Shown here: in pieces, positions 29,379 through 39,163 of the stretch
Layout: each line of letters begins with the position of its first letter
Numbering within the stretch: the first letter of the stretch is position 1
From: Nitrospira sp. SG-bin1
GTDB lineage: Bacteria > Nitrospirota > Nitrospiria > Nitrospirales > Nitrospiraceae
Length of the DNA stretch: 64,000 nucleotides
Direction of reading: 5' to 3'
Assembly: GCA_002083365.1 (NCBI GenBank)
Contig: LVWS01000015.1
Location: 1 to 64,000, forward strand
Program-made: the position numbers and the translations under genes
Notes under the pieces: generated by a model
Told to the model about the DNA's origin: nothing
The model's database searches: none
Seen by the model: only the letters and a program-made list of their open reading frames with translations

Positions 29379-31592
29379 CTATGCTTGTCGCTTCAGCATA
29401 AGGACCGAAAGAGGTGGGAGGGTGATCGCCAGGGAGTAAGGGAAGCCGTGGCTCGGGGTTTCGGCAGCATGCATACCGCCTCCATTTCCGATGTTGCTGC
29501 CGCCGTACGCGATCCCGTCAGTGTTGATCAGTTCCCGATACCAGCCTGCTTCCGGGACGCCGATGCGGTAACCGTAACGGGGTACTGGTGTGAAGTTACA
29601 TGCGCAGAGGATCGCTTCATTCGTGCTTTTAGCCTTACGAATGTAGGCGATGACCGAATTGTCCGTATCGCTGAAGTCGATCCACTGGAATCCGCTCCAA
29701 TCGAAGTCGACCTCGTGTAGTGCCGGTTCTTGACGATAGAGCCGGTTCAAGTCACCGATCAGGCGTTGTAATCCCCGATGCGGCTCTCCCTCGCAGAGAT
29801 GCCAGTCCAAGCTGGTGTCATGATCCCATTCCCGCCATTGGCCGAACTCTCCGCCCATGAAGAGCATTTTCTTGCCGGGATGGCCGTACATATAGCCGTA
29901 GAGCAGCCGGAGGTTGGCAAATCGCTGCCATACATCGCCGGGCATTTTATCCAATAAGGTTCGCTTGCCGTGGACTACCTCGTCATGAGAAAGGGCAAGG
30001 ATAAAATTCTCGCTGAAGGCATAAAGGAGTCCGAAGGTAATTTGGTTTTGATGGAATCGACGGTAAAGAGGGTCGTACTGGAAAAAGGCCAGCATGTCGT
30101 GCATCCACCCCATGTTCCACTTGAACGTAAAACCGAGTCCTCCTGCATAGGTCGGTCGAGACACACCCGGCCAGGCCGTGGATTCTTCCGCGATCGTGAC
30201 GGCTCCCGGAAATTCTCGATGGATGAGGACGTTGAGCTCTTTCAACAGTGAGACGGCTCCCAGGTTTTCCTTCCCGCCAAATTCATTCGGAATCCATTCA
30301 CCGGCTTTTCGGCCGTAGTCGAGATAGAGCATGGACGCCACGGCGTCCACGCGCAATCCGTCGATGTGGTATTTGTCCAACCAGAAGAGTGCGCTGTTCA
30401 AGAGAAAGGTGCGCACTTCGACTCGATCGTAATTGAAAATTCGGCTGTGCCAATCGGGATGATAGCCGCGTCGCGGATCGGCATGGTCATAGAGGTGTGT
30501 GCCGTCGAACAACGCCAATCCATGGGGATCGTCCGGGAAATGCGCCGGGGCCCAGTCCATGATGACACCGAGCCCGGCTTGATGAGCCGCATCGATGAAT
30601 GCCATGAATCCACAAGGATCTCCATACCGGCTGGTGGCGGAAAAATAGCCGGTCGCTTGATAGCCCCAGGATCCGTCGAAGGGATGTTCCGTCACCGGCA
30701 GCAGTTCCAAGTGCGTGTATCCCAGATCTTTTGCGTAAGGGATCAGCGTTTCCGCCAGCTCTTCATAGGTCAGCCAACGATTGTTCTCTTCCGGCACCCG
30801 CATCCATGATCCAAGATGGACTTCATAGATGGAGAGGGGGGCGGTCAGCGGATCCCATGCTGCTCGAGCGGCCATCCACGTCTCGTCATGCCAGGTGTAG
30901 GCGGACACGTCACGCACGATCGACGCCGTTCGTGGGCGGAGCTCGCTTGCGAAGGCGTAGGGATCGGCCTTTCTGAGCACATCGCCATGTTCTCGGGACC
31001 GAATCTCATATTTGTAGAGCGTGCCTTCCGGCAGGTCGGGAATGAACAGTTCCCAGAGCCCGGTCGAGCCTCGACTCGTCAGGGGATGGCGGAGACCGTT
31101 CCAACCGTTAAAGTCGCCGATCACGCTGACACGTGAGGCGTTGGGAGCCCACACCACGAAATGCACTCCGGAGACGCCGGAAACGGTCCGGATATGGGCG
31201 CCGAAAGTCTCGTAGGCTTTATAGAGAGTTCCTTCGGCGAAGAGGTGCAGATCAAAATCCTTCAACAGCGGGGGAAAGGCATAGGGATCATGAATATCCG
31301 CAACGGTCCCGTCCTGGTATGTGACGCGAAGCTTGTAGGACGGCGCCTGTGTGATCTCCGGAAGAAGGGCTTCATACAGCCCTTCCTCATGAAGACGCGA
31401 CATGGGCCACAGGCTGGAGTCGAAGACAACCTCTACATCCTTGATGTGGGGAAGCCAAGCACGGACCGAGAGGAACGGGCGGCTGTCGATCATCGAGGCA
31501 TGCGGGCCTAGAATCGAATGAGGGGCCCAGTGGGTTCCCGCAATGAGGCGATCGAGGTCATCTTGTTGAAGGGTCGGCTCAAGGGGCATCAC
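29379..31592 (-). CDS. glgB: 1,4-alpha-glucan branching enzyme
   Basis: A 737-residue GH13 enzyme making alpha-1,6 branches in glycogen. An N1 domain (LIAGTHWAPHSILGPH) and a CBM48 N2 domain (THIRTVSGVSGVHFVVWAPN) precede the TIM barrel. The catalytic Asp is in IDGLRVDAVASMLYLDY, the acid/base Glu in VTIAEESTAWPGVSRP, and LSHDEVVHGK is the conserved third region. The C-terminal all-beta domain ends at PPLSVLMLKR. With glgA at 61846 this gives a glycogen route split over the window. Monocistronic here. Confidence 0.95.
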   Translation of the reverse strand: MMPLEPTLQQDDLDRLIAGTHWAPHSILGPHASMIDSRPFLSVRAWLPHIKDVEVVFDSSLWPMSRLHEEGLYEALLPEITQAPSYKLRVTYQDGTVADIHDPYAFPPLLKDFDLHLFAEGTLYKAYETFGAHIRTVSGVSGVHFVVWAPNASRVSVIGDFNGWNGLRHPLTSRGSTGLWELFIPDLPEGTLYKYEIRSREHGDVLRKADPYAFASELRPRTASIVRDVSAYTWHDETWMAARAAWDPLTAPLSIYEVHLGSWMRVPEENNRWLTYEELAETLIPYAKDLGYTHLELLPVTEHPFDGSWGYQATGYFSATSRYGDPCGFMAFIDAAHQAGLGVIMDWAPAHFPDDPHGLALFDGTHLYDHADPRRGYHPDWHSRIFNYDRVEVRTFLLNSALFWLDKYHIDGLRVDAVASMLYLDYGRKAGEWIPNEFGGKENLGAVSLLKELNVLIHREFPGAVTIAEESTAWPGVSRPTYAGGLGFTFKWNMGWMHDMLAFFQYDPLYRRFHQNQITFGLLYAFSENFILALSHDEVVHGKRTLLDKMPGDVWQRFANLRLLYGYMYGHPGKKMLFMGGEFGQWREWDHDTSLDWHLCEGEPHRGLQRLIGDLNRLYRQEPALHEVDFDWSGFQWIDFSDTDNSVIAYIRKAKSTNEAILCACNFTPVPRYGYRIGVPEAGWYRELINTDGIAYGGSNIGNGGGMHAAETPSHGFPYSLAITLPPLSVLMLKRQA

Positions 31593-31755
31593 ATTATCCT
31601 ACTGGCTACGACGTTGATTAGGAAGGACAAAATATTCTCCGTGACGGCGCTGGGGGACATATCAGAAGGACGACTCCGATTGCATTGTCGAGAGCGGCCC
31701 CGGATAATGCGGTGGCTCGTCGGTTAATCCCTTTCGTTTCGTAATGAGGACATAC

Positions 31756-33096
31756 ATGTCGTCTCTGACTCTGGCGCTCCTCATTTTCGGCTTGTGCTAT
31801 GTGCTCATCATGACCGAGCGGCTCCACAAGACCATTGTGGCCTTGTGCGGAGCGGCACTGATGATCAGCCTCGGCGTCGTGTCGCAAGAGGAGGCATTTT
31901 ATTCCCATGAGTTCGGAGTGGACTACAACGTCGTCTTCTTGCTGATCGGCATGATGGTGATCATCAACATCGTACGGGAGACCGGGCTGTTTGAGGTCTT
32001 GGCCATTTGGGCGGCACAGCGGGCCAATGCCAAGCCCTTCCGCCTCCTGGTGTTGTTGGCCATCTTGACGGCCGTATTCTCAGCCATGCTCGACAATGTT
32101 ACCACCGTCCTCCTCATGGCTCCGGTCACGCTTGCCATCACCAAGCGGTTGGAGTTGAACCCTGTCGCCTTTTTAATGACCGAAGCCCTGGCCTCCAATA
32201 TCGGTGGGACCGCCACACTTGTCGGGGATCCTCCCAACATCATGATCGCGAGCAAAGCCGAGCTCAGCTATCTCGATTTCATCTTTGTCCTGGGGCCGAT
32301 CGTCATCGTGATCATGACGATATTCTTAACGGTATTGTGGCTGATCTTTGGGCGAACGATGACGGTCGCACCCCATCTCCGGGAGGCCGTGCTTGCGCTG
32401 AGCTCACGTGAGGCAGTGCCGGATAAGGCGTTCCTACGGCGGTGTCTCTTTCTGCTGGCGGTCATCAATGTGGGATTCTGCCTGCACTCGCTGGTCCATC
32501 TCGAGCCGGCGACGATCGCGTTACTGGGGGCGAGCCTATTTATGGTGATCGGGCATGCCAGACGAAAATCCGACGATACGGAGGAGTTGACCTATCTGGC
32601 TGAAGTGGAATGGAAGACCATCTTCTTTTTCATCGGACTGTTTATTCTGGTGGGGGGACTCGTCAAGGTGGGAGTCATTCGGTATCTGGCTGATCAGCTG
32701 GTTGCGGTGACGAGGGGCAATCTCACCGGATCCACGATGGCGGTGCTGTGGGGATCGGCCATGCTTTCCGCCGCGGTCGACAATATTCCCTATGTCGCGG
32801 CGATGAATCCGTTGATCGTCGATCTTGCCCGATCCCTGCATCCGGAAATCGCCGATTATGCGACGCTGGTCCATCAACCGGATATTATTCCGCTCTGGTG
32901 GGCCTTGGCGTTGGGGGCCTGCTTGGGAGGCAACGGGACCATCATCGGTGCCAGTGCCAACGTCGTGATCGTGGATATCGCTCGGAAGGCGGGCTACCGG
33001 ATCACCTTTTGGCAATTCTTCAAGTATGGCCTACCCGTGATGATCGGATCGGTGGCACTGAGCGCGATCTATCTGTGGCTGGTGTTCCTGCGGTGA
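31756..33096 (+). CDS. ArsB/NhaD (SLC13-type) ion transporter
   Basis: A 446-residue permease of the ion transporter superfamily with about 11-12 membrane segments. AVFSAMLDNVTTVLLMAPVT and ASNIGGTATLVGDPPNIMI are the paired re-entrant motifs (the NVT and GDPPN loops) of ArsB/NhaD, with the inverted second half AVDNIPYVAAMNPLI and GGNGTIIGASANVVIVDIA. Substrate may be Na+/H+, arsenite or a dicarboxylate. ATG 31756 is behind GAGGACATAC, better than 31744. It diverges from glgB and converges on the kinase gene. Confidence 0.88.
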   Translation: MSSLTLALLIFGLCYVLIMTERLHKTIVALCGAALMISLGVVSQEEAFYSHEFGVDYNVVFLLIGMMVIINIVRETGLFEVLAIWAAQRANAKPFRLLVLLAILTAVFSAMLDNVTTVLLMAPVTLAITKRLELNPVAFLMTEALASNIGGTATLVGDPPNIMIASKAELSYLDFIFVLGPIVIVIMTIFLTVLWLIFGRTMTVAPHLREAVLALSSREAVPDKAFLRRCLFLLAVINVGFCLHSLVHLEPATIALLGASLFMVIGHARRKSDDTEELTYLAEVEWKTIFFFIGLFILVGGLVKVGVIRYLADQLVAVTRGNLTGSTMAVLWGSAMLSAAVDNIPYVAAMNPLIVDLARSLHPEIADYATLVHQPDIIPLWWALALGACLGGNGTIIGASANVVIVDIARKAGYRITFWQFFKYGLPVMIGSVALSAIYLWLVFLR

Positions 33097-33112
33097 GCGG
33101 TTGATTCGCCGT

Positions 33113-33157
33113 GCCGAGGAACGAGCTGGTGGGTTAAGAGAAACGTCATTCCTCGGC
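33113..33157. terminator. Bidirectional hairpin between convergent genes
   Basis: GCCGAGGAA (33113-33121) and TTCCTCGGC (33149-33157) form a 9-bp stem over a 27-base loop, followed by CTCTTCT on the plus strand. It fills the 66-base gap between the transporter and kinase stops. Confidence 0.5.
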
Positions 33158-33162
33158 CTCTT

Positions 33163-35397
33163 CTAATGACCGTATGTTCCAGTGCGGCGTTGAAGGACAG
33201 GAGGGAGGCTGGGAAAAGGGAGAAGTTTTCCCTGCCACGTCTGGTCGGAAGAAGTCTGCACGCAATCTTTCTCCGATTTCTCTGGAAGCGTGAGCGTGAA
33301 CGTTGTTCCCTGGCCGACCGTGCTCTGTGCTTCGATCGTCCCGGAATGCTCTTGAACGATCTGATGGACGATGGACAGGCCGAGCCCGGTCCCTTCATGC
33401 TCCGTACTCTCGTGTTTCGTCGTAAAGAATGGGTCGAATATGTGTGGAAGGTTTTCGGGAGAGATCCCACTGCCGGTATCAGTCATATCGAGCTGTATCC
33501 AGCGGGTGCCATCGAGACGCGTAAGCGGACGCGTTGTGACGGTCAGTCGCCCTCCGCTGGCTTTCATGGCATCGATGGCGTTCAAAATGAGGTTCATGAG
33601 TACCTGTTTGATTTGCTGGCGGTCAACCATGGTACGAGGGAGCTCTTCCGCCAAGCGTCTCTCGATCGACACGCTCAAATTGCCGGCTTTGACTTCTAGG
33701 AAGTGCAGGCACGAGCTGACGATCTCGTTCAAAGATTCCAACGAAAATTTTGGCTTCATATAACGCGCGTAGTCGAGGATTTCCTCGATAAGTCGCTCGA
33801 TTCGAGCGACATCGTCGGCAACGACCGAACTGAATGAGTCCATGAATTCAAGGTCGTCCCGTCGAGACGGCGCCAGCTGAATAAACGTCTTGATGGATGT
33901 GAGCGGATTTCGTATTTCATGGGCGAATCCACCCGCGATGGTTTCTAAGGAGCGAAGTCGATCCGCCCGTCGGACGAGAAGCTGTGAACGCTTCCAGTCT
34001 TCATAGAGCATGGCATTATCGAGCGCGATGGCAGCGCTGTTTGCCAACGAACGAAGGAGATCGAGCTCGTCCTGAGAATAGAATGCCAAAGAAGGCTTGT
34101 GTCCGAGGTTTACAAAGCCTATGAGCCGAGCTTTGTTGACGAGGGGAAGACACACTTCAGAGTCCATCTTTGTGAAAGTCTCGATCAGGGTCATCCTACG
34201 TGTGGGATCTCGTTCTAAAAACCCATCTTCAAGCTCTTCCTTGACGATCGGTTGGTTGCGCTCGAGCAGGAAGCCAGCGAACGATTCATGACTCGCCGGT
34301 CGGATGGCATCGGCTTGGGCTTCGTCAATCCCGTGTGATGACTTCAAAATGTAATATCCTTGTTCCTTCTCAAGGAGAAAGAGCGAGATTTTCTCGATCT
34401 TCATGACGGTTTGCAGTGTGCGGACGATCTCGGTCTGCAAGTTGGCAAGGTTTAGATTCGTCACGATTGCGTGGTTGAAACGCGTCAAGGTGTTGTAGGC
34501 ATCGTATCGGCTGGGGAAAAGAGCTTTGTTGAGGGCAGATTGAAGGCGTGGCTGGATGGTGACATATAAGACAGTAAAAATTACGGTTGCCACGATGAGA
34601 GAGCTGGCCAGGATGGTGGGAGCGAGGTCATGCAGCATATCTGCGACAAATATCAGGGCGAACGTAAAAGGAATGAGCGGGAGGTAGGTGGCACTCGTTG
34701 AGACGAACAGCGCAGCATCGAGGAGCTGATAGCGTAAAATAGCGACTGTGACGACAACGGTCAGGAAAAAAATCGGAACATATCCGAAAGGATAGAGCTC
34801 ATACCCGAATGTCGGAAGAAAATCGACAGAGCCGAGGTAGGCGATCACGAACGCGACCAAGACGAACTTCACCTGCTGACGCTTGATGGGTGAGGCTGTC
34901 GCCCCATAGGTACGAACATAGTCAGAAAATGCCACCGCCATGTAGGATAAAAACAGGATAAAAAATGGCACACTGGCTGGTCCCCACTTCGGGAAGTATC
35001 CCCACCAGTAGGTATATACGCCTGTCACGAAATCTTGATGAAAGAGGACGGCGATGGCCAAGAGGGTTGCGAATCCATAACCGACCCAAATCGAACGAGC
35101 GCGATGAAGCTTCAGGAATTCCGCGGAAAATGCGTAGAACGAGACCGATATGTACATGACACCGACATTGTCAATCTTAAACCAGATCAACGCTAGGTTC
35201 TGCGTGGTCGCACACAGACCAAGGCCTGTTGCGACGAGCCATAAGGTGATGCTGGTGCAAAGCACCAGGAAGTGTCGATGTGCGAGAGACTGTCCATTGG
35301 CTCGATAGACCAGGATCCCAAGTCCGAGGGTGACCATCCCCATGAGGAACATGGGGATGGCATGGTGATTAAGTACGTAAGCGGGATCGCTGGTCAT
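33163..35397 (-). CDS. Sensor histidine kinase, 7TM-GAF-HisKA-HATPase
   Basis: A 744-residue kinase. The N-terminal 270 residues have about eight membrane segments (histidine-kinase N-terminal 7TM type; FFILFLSYMAVAFSDYVRTY, FFLTVVVTVAILRYQ). A GAF domain follows (about 310-460), then the H-box (AGGFAHEIRNPLTSIK) and the ATPase N, G1 and G2 boxes (LMNLILNAIDAMK, MTDTGSGI, GTGLGLSIVHQI). Layout resembles PEP-CTERM-linked PrsK kinases. No receiver is adjacent; the single-domain regulator at 27994-28356 could be a partner. Its ATG overlaps the acyl-ACP-reductase-like gene stop by 4 bases, so sensing is coupled to that protein. Confidence 0.88.
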   Translation of the reverse strand: MTSDPAYVLNHHAIPMFLMGMVTLGLGILVYRANGQSLAHRHFLVLCTSITLWLVATGLGLCATTQNLALIWFKIDNVGVMYISVSFYAFSAEFLKLHRARSIWVGYGFATLLAIAVLFHQDFVTGVYTYWWGYFPKWGPASVPFFILFLSYMAVAFSDYVRTYGATASPIKRQQVKFVLVAFVIAYLGSVDFLPTFGYELYPFGYVPIFFLTVVVTVAILRYQLLDAALFVSTSATYLPLIPFTFALIFVADMLHDLAPTILASSLIVATVIFTVLYVTIQPRLQSALNKALFPSRYDAYNTLTRFNHAIVTNLNLANLQTEIVRTLQTVMKIEKISLFLLEKEQGYYILKSSHGIDEAQADAIRPASHESFAGFLLERNQPIVKEELEDGFLERDPTRRMTLIETFTKMDSEVCLPLVNKARLIGFVNLGHKPSLAFYSQDELDLLRSLANSAAIALDNAMLYEDWKRSQLLVRRADRLRSLETIAGGFAHEIRNPLTSIKTFIQLAPSRRDDLEFMDSFSSVVADDVARIERLIEEILDYARYMKPKFSLESLNEIVSSCLHFLEVKAGNLSVSIERRLAEELPRTMVDRQQIKQVLMNLILNAIDAMKASGGRLTVTTRPLTRLDGTRWIQLDMTDTGSGISPENLPHIFDPFFTTKHESTEHEGTGLGLSIVHQIVQEHSGTIEAQSTVGQGTTFTLTLPEKSEKDCVQTSSDQTWQGKLLPFPSLPPVLQRRTGTYGH

Positions 35398-37151
35398 AGG
35401 GCGTCTTGTGGGACTCGGCTCTGTGCAATGTGAAGCAACTGGGCGTCGGTAATGTAACCCCTCGAGTTTCGAAAACGAGCGAGGCGGAAACCGAGCCTAC
35501 GGCCGGCAGCAATGATGTGTGACGCATGCGACGGATCGGCTTTACCGAGCGAGTAGTGGCCTTCCCATCCGATGGCGGTCAAGATCATGGTCTCGGAAAG
35601 GCAGCCCAGTGCTTCCCCTTCAGCAAGATCGAGGTCGAAATGCACACTGACGTCGGGCGTTTGCACCACGGCGGATTCGATGACGACGACATCGGGTCGC
35701 AGATGCGGGATCTCCTCAGACACGTTCTTTGGTTGGGCTGCGTCGATCACGATCGCACCGGGCTTCAAATGGCTTGCGGTCACGAGAATATTTGGATTGT
35801 TCGTTGCGGCGATGACGATGTCTGCCTCGCGTACCCGATCGAGGTTGGTCATCCCTTCCACGGCTGCGCGCGCATTCGCTAATTCTGCCACTAAATTATG
35901 GAGTGCATCCTTCTTTATGTCGATAATAAGAAGTTTTTCGACGAGACGGGCGAGTAATTTTGCGCAGGCAGAACCAACCGAACCGGCTCCCCCGATGATG
36001 GCCGCCGTGGCATGCGGTAGACTGAGATTAGTCAGGGCCGCAGCGTGGAGAACATTTTGGACGGCGATCGCAGCCGAATGAGGATTTCCTGTCGTGAGTC
36101 CAAGGCGAACCTTTTTCTCTAGCTCCTGTCCGTCACGCGTCACGATTGAGGTGAACGCCCCTAACCCGGCGATTGACGCCCCCATTTTTTCTGCAAGTTG
36201 AACGGTCTGCAGCACGCGTAGCCGAGCAAGCCGAGGGTCGCGAATCATCTGTTCCGTGGTCAGCGGAGAAATCAACATGGCGCCAGTCGTTGGTGTGCCA
36301 TCTGCCAATTTAAGACCGGTGATATAGGAAGCGACAAACGGCCATTGGTATCGGAACCACCGTTCCACCACGTGCGAAGGCAGGAAACGGGCGAACGGGA
36401 ACTTCCGTGGGACATCGCTCAGTGTGCGGGGATGGCCGATGAACGCGAATGTAATGGGTGTGACGAAGAGACGAGCGAGAGGGCCCGGAAAAAATCTGAT
36501 AACTAAATCGCGAAGGACTTGTACAAGCAGGCCTAAGCTCTGCCAGAGCATTCTTATAGAGAACCCGCTTGTGTCTTTCTTGCATGATGAAGCGTTGAGG
36601 TCGGCGTTCATGTTCTGCGTGAATTGTGCAGGAAGGCCTTGAATGTCGACGTTGCCTAAGCTGGAAATTTGTTGACCAAAACCGGTCGGTAAGCGATAGG
36701 AGAGCTGATAGGGGTTATCGGTAATGAAAAAAGAGAGGATCGAGCGAGGGTTTTTAGTGATCAGTGTTTCACGGACTGCCTGGCGAGTGGAACCTTCAGA
36801 TGCCTCGAGGGCTCGCAGATAGGTTTCTAATTCCTGCAGGGCCGAGCCAAGCACCCGCCGCTCCATCGTCTGCAGCGGTAAGAAGCTCACATCAATACGA
36901 AACTGGGAAGTTGAACTGTCGATTTCTTTTTCCACGGCCGTAACTCGACCGGTCAATGGCAGGTACGCGACATTGCGGCTGAAGTAGAACAGTCCGTAAA
37001 CGGTTGTGCCTACTATGGAGTCGCAATCGCTCCAAAATGAAACAGACTGCAGATCCAGTTCCTGTGTCACGCCTCGGGTCAATGTTCCTTGAAAATCCAC
37101 AATAACGGGCACACTTACGGCAAGCCTGTTTGTTGTGAGCGCCTCCATCAC
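35394..37151 (-). CDS. PilZ-like / acyl-ACP-reductase-like fusion protein
   Basis: A 585-residue protein. Residues 1-110 form a beta-rich, PilZ-like region (VSVPVIVDFQGTLTRGV); the RxxxR c-di-GMP motif is not evident. From about residue 240 the sequence follows cyanobacterial long-chain acyl-ACP reductase: FAFIGHPRTL, AEKMGASIAGLGAFTSIV, GLTTGNPHSAAIAVQ, then the NAD(P) loop IIGGAGSVGSACAKLL and VIDAAQPKNVSEEI. The catalytic Cys of the cyanobacterial enzyme (EHCFDID) corresponds to His504 here (VHFDLD). So it is either a divergent reductase or a binding protein. Overlaps the kinase gene (ATGA) and diverges from the FadL porin, pointing to fatty-acyl sensing or metabolism. Confidence 0.75.
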   Translation of the reverse strand: MMEALTTNRLAVSVPVIVDFQGTLTRGVTQELDLQSVSFWSDCDSIVGTTVYGLFYFSRNVAYLPLTGRVTAVEKEIDSSTSQFRIDVSFLPLQTMERRVLGSALQELETYLRALEASEGSTRQAVRETLITKNPRSILSFFITDNPYQLSYRLPTGFGQQISSLGNVDIQGLPAQFTQNMNADLNASSCKKDTSGFSIRMLWQSLGLLVQVLRDLVIRFFPGPLARLFVTPITFAFIGHPRTLSDVPRKFPFARFLPSHVVERWFRYQWPFVASYITGLKLADGTPTTGAMLISPLTTEQMIRDPRLARLRVLQTVQLAEKMGASIAGLGAFTSIVTRDGQELEKKVRLGLTTGNPHSAAIAVQNVLHAAALTNLSLPHATAAIIGGAGSVGSACAKLLARLVEKLLIIDIKKDALHNLVAELANARAAVEGMTNLDRVREADIVIAATNNPNILVTASHLKPGAIVIDAAQPKNVSEEIPHLRPDVVVIESAVVQTPDVSVHFDLDLAEGEALGCLSETMILTAIGWEGHYSLGKADPSHASHIIAAGRRLGFRLARFRNSRGYITDAQLLHIAQSRVPQDAL

Positions 37152-37376
37152 ATATTTCTCCTGTTCAATTTGAGCTCGGCCAAAGACGAGCGCGGTCGTT
37201 GATTATCCTCGTGTTCGCGACGTGGCAAAGGTCGCATCACTCAAACCTATATTCAGAACCTCTTCTCTTCTCGGCTTGGAGCAAGATTGAACGCATTAGA
37301 GTAGGCAGTGCCCGAGAGTGTCAATTGTAAGGAATACGTACATGATTAATACATTAGGGTGCCTATGCAAAACCAG

Positions 37377-37392
37377 AGGGCCGATCGGCCCT
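37377..37392. promoter_or_regulatory. 16-bp perfect palindrome, candidate operator
   Basis: AGGGCCGATCGGCCCT is a perfect palindrome in the 370-base divergent region between the acyl-ACP-reductase-like and FadL genes. It may be an operator or an RNA hairpin. No other gene is seen in 37152-37521; TTGTAAGGAATACG and other AT-rich stretches are promoter candidates I cannot rank. Confidence 0.4.
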
Positions 37393-37521
37393 ACGTCGGG
37401 TCTGATGGATTTTGTGAATTCACTCGCCTGTTCGGCGGTTCATTGATATGCCTGACTGAAAAAACGGAACTGAGCCTCAGAGAGATTACGGTTCAGACGA
37501 CGTCGAAAGGAGAGTGGGCTG

Positions 37522-38964
37522 ATGAACGCACCAGCGGCATGTCGGACAACATGGGCACCTGCTCGTTTCGCAGATTGGATAGACTATAGGAGCGTCCTTC
37601 TGATTGCGAATATGTTCCTGATCAGTGCCAACCCAAGCATGGTATCTGCCGGTGCGTTCAGGATTTTTGATCATAGCGCTTCCGCTACCGCTCAAGGTGG
37701 CGCCTTTGCGGCGCAGGCCGACGATCCGTCCGCCGTCTACTTCAACCCGGCCGGCATGACGCAACTGAGTGGTATACAAACCAGTGCCGGGACCCTGCTG
37801 ATCGGTGGAGCTACCAGCTACACCAGCTCCGCCGGAGCAACGGCACGTGGAGATTTCGATGGTAGTGTGGCCTTTCCGCCCCCGAGCAACTTTTATATTA
37901 CGGCCCATCTGGGGAGAACCGGAGTAGCCCTATTGGAAAATTTTTCGGCCGGGCTTGGCGTCATTTCTCCGTTTGGCCTTCTCTACGGGTATTCCAATGA
38001 CGCACCGTTCGCCACCGCGGCGTTACGCCAGTCATTGCCCCTGATCGACATTAAGCCGACGCTGGCCTATAAGGTGAATGACTACGTGTCGCTCGGTCTC
38101 GGTGCGGACATCTATACCTTCGCGCCATTTTTGCGTTCCGGAGAGGTTTCGACGAGCTTTCTTTCATCTGGTGGACCGGGCTTGCCTCCGCCCGGAACTC
38201 CGATGGAGATCACGGGCAGTGATACAGCTGCCGGGTTTAATGTGAGTGCCTTGTTGACTCCGTTGCGGAATGCCACTGGACACCCGGTGGTCAATGTGGG
38301 CTTGGTCTACCGCACTCAAGCGACACTCCATTTGGATGGTCAGCTTCTTGCCAATGGCATTCGTGTGGCCGATGCATCGACCACGCTGGTGCTTCCCCAA
38401 ATATTTACGGCAGGCATCGCCGTATGGCCCATCCGGGATAACGCACGCGAATGGAAGATTGAATTGGATGTCGACTATACCGGATGGAGATCAGTGCGAA
38501 GTCTCGATGTGCGCCTCTCTACAGGAACCACCATCCCATTTCCGCAGAACTGGCGCAGCGTCTATACGATCATGGTCGGTACCGAGTATAAGTGGCTCAA
38601 CCCGGCGCTGCTGCCGAACTGGGAAGTCGCCTTACGAGGGGGCTACTGGCATTCCCAGACGCCAATTCCGGATCAATCGTTCACGCCCACCATTCCGGAT
38701 GCGGATCAGCATGCCGTCTCAGGAGGACTGGGTTTGCTCTGTAAAGGGCCGGGCCGTTTTCTGGGCGTGATCCCGTGCGGGACGACCAATGGTCCATTGT
38801 TCTTACCGAAAGCAATCGGACTGGATCTAGCCTATCAAGCCATATTCTATGAACCACGAACCGTCACGGGGAGTCAGCACCCCATCGCCATCCCCGGTGT
38901 CGTGAACGGAACGTACAACACCACGTATCATGTTGGGTCGATCAATATCCGGGTCAATTTTTGA
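37522..38964 (+). CDS. FadL/TodX-family outer-membrane porin
   Basis: A 480-residue outer-membrane transporter for hydrophobic compounds. After an extended signal region (residues 20-48, SVLLIANMFLISANPSMVSA) the mature N-terminus AFRIFDHSASATAQGGAFAA plus DDPSAVYFNPAGMTQL is the FadL plug signature. The barrel contains GLGVISPFGLLYGYSNDAPF and SLGLGADIYTFAPF, ending VGSINIRVNF with terminal Phe. GAAAGGAGAG precedes the ATG. Diverges from the AAR-like/kinase operon, a logical pairing for uptake of fatty or alkyl compounds. Confidence 0.88.
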   Translation: MNAPAACRTTWAPARFADWIDYRSVLLIANMFLISANPSMVSAGAFRIFDHSASATAQGGAFAAQADDPSAVYFNPAGMTQLSGIQTSAGTLLIGGATSYTSSAGATARGDFDGSVAFPPPSNFYITAHLGRTGVALLENFSAGLGVISPFGLLYGYSNDAPFATAALRQSLPLIDIKPTLAYKVNDYVSLGLGADIYTFAPFLRSGEVSTSFLSSGGPGLPPPGTPMEITGSDTAAGFNVSALLTPLRNATGHPVVNVGLVYRTQATLHLDGQLLANGIRVADASTTLVLPQIFTAGIAVWPIRDNAREWKIELDVDYTGWRSVRSLDVRLSTGTTIPFPQNWRSVYTIMVGTEYKWLNPALLPNWEVALRGGYWHSQTPIPDQSFTPTIPDADQHAVSGGLGLLCKGPGRFLGVIPCGTTNGPLFLPKAIGLDLAYQAIFYEPRTVTGSQHPIAIPGVVNGTYNTTYHVGSINIRVNF

Positions 38965-38971
38965 TTACTTC

Positions 38972-39000
38972 CGCTTTCCAGTAGACAATTTCCGAAAGCG
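38972..39000 (+). terminator. Hairpin after the FadL gene
   Basis: CGCTTTC (38972-38978) and GAAAGCG (38994-39000) form a 7-bp stem with a 15-base loop, 8 bases past the stop. No strong U-run. Confidence 0.35.
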
Positions 39001-39163
39001 CGTGATTGGTCGTGCGTAGTTCGACAGCTTGCCGGATTTCCTCACTCGTTTCGGTCTCGATCCGGCAGGACTGTAGTTGTTGCGTGGATGTGCAGAGGCC
39101 GGCGTTCTATTGCAGACCTTCCAGCTCCTTATCCAGTGGATGCGAGCGCTGCAGAGAAGTGAT

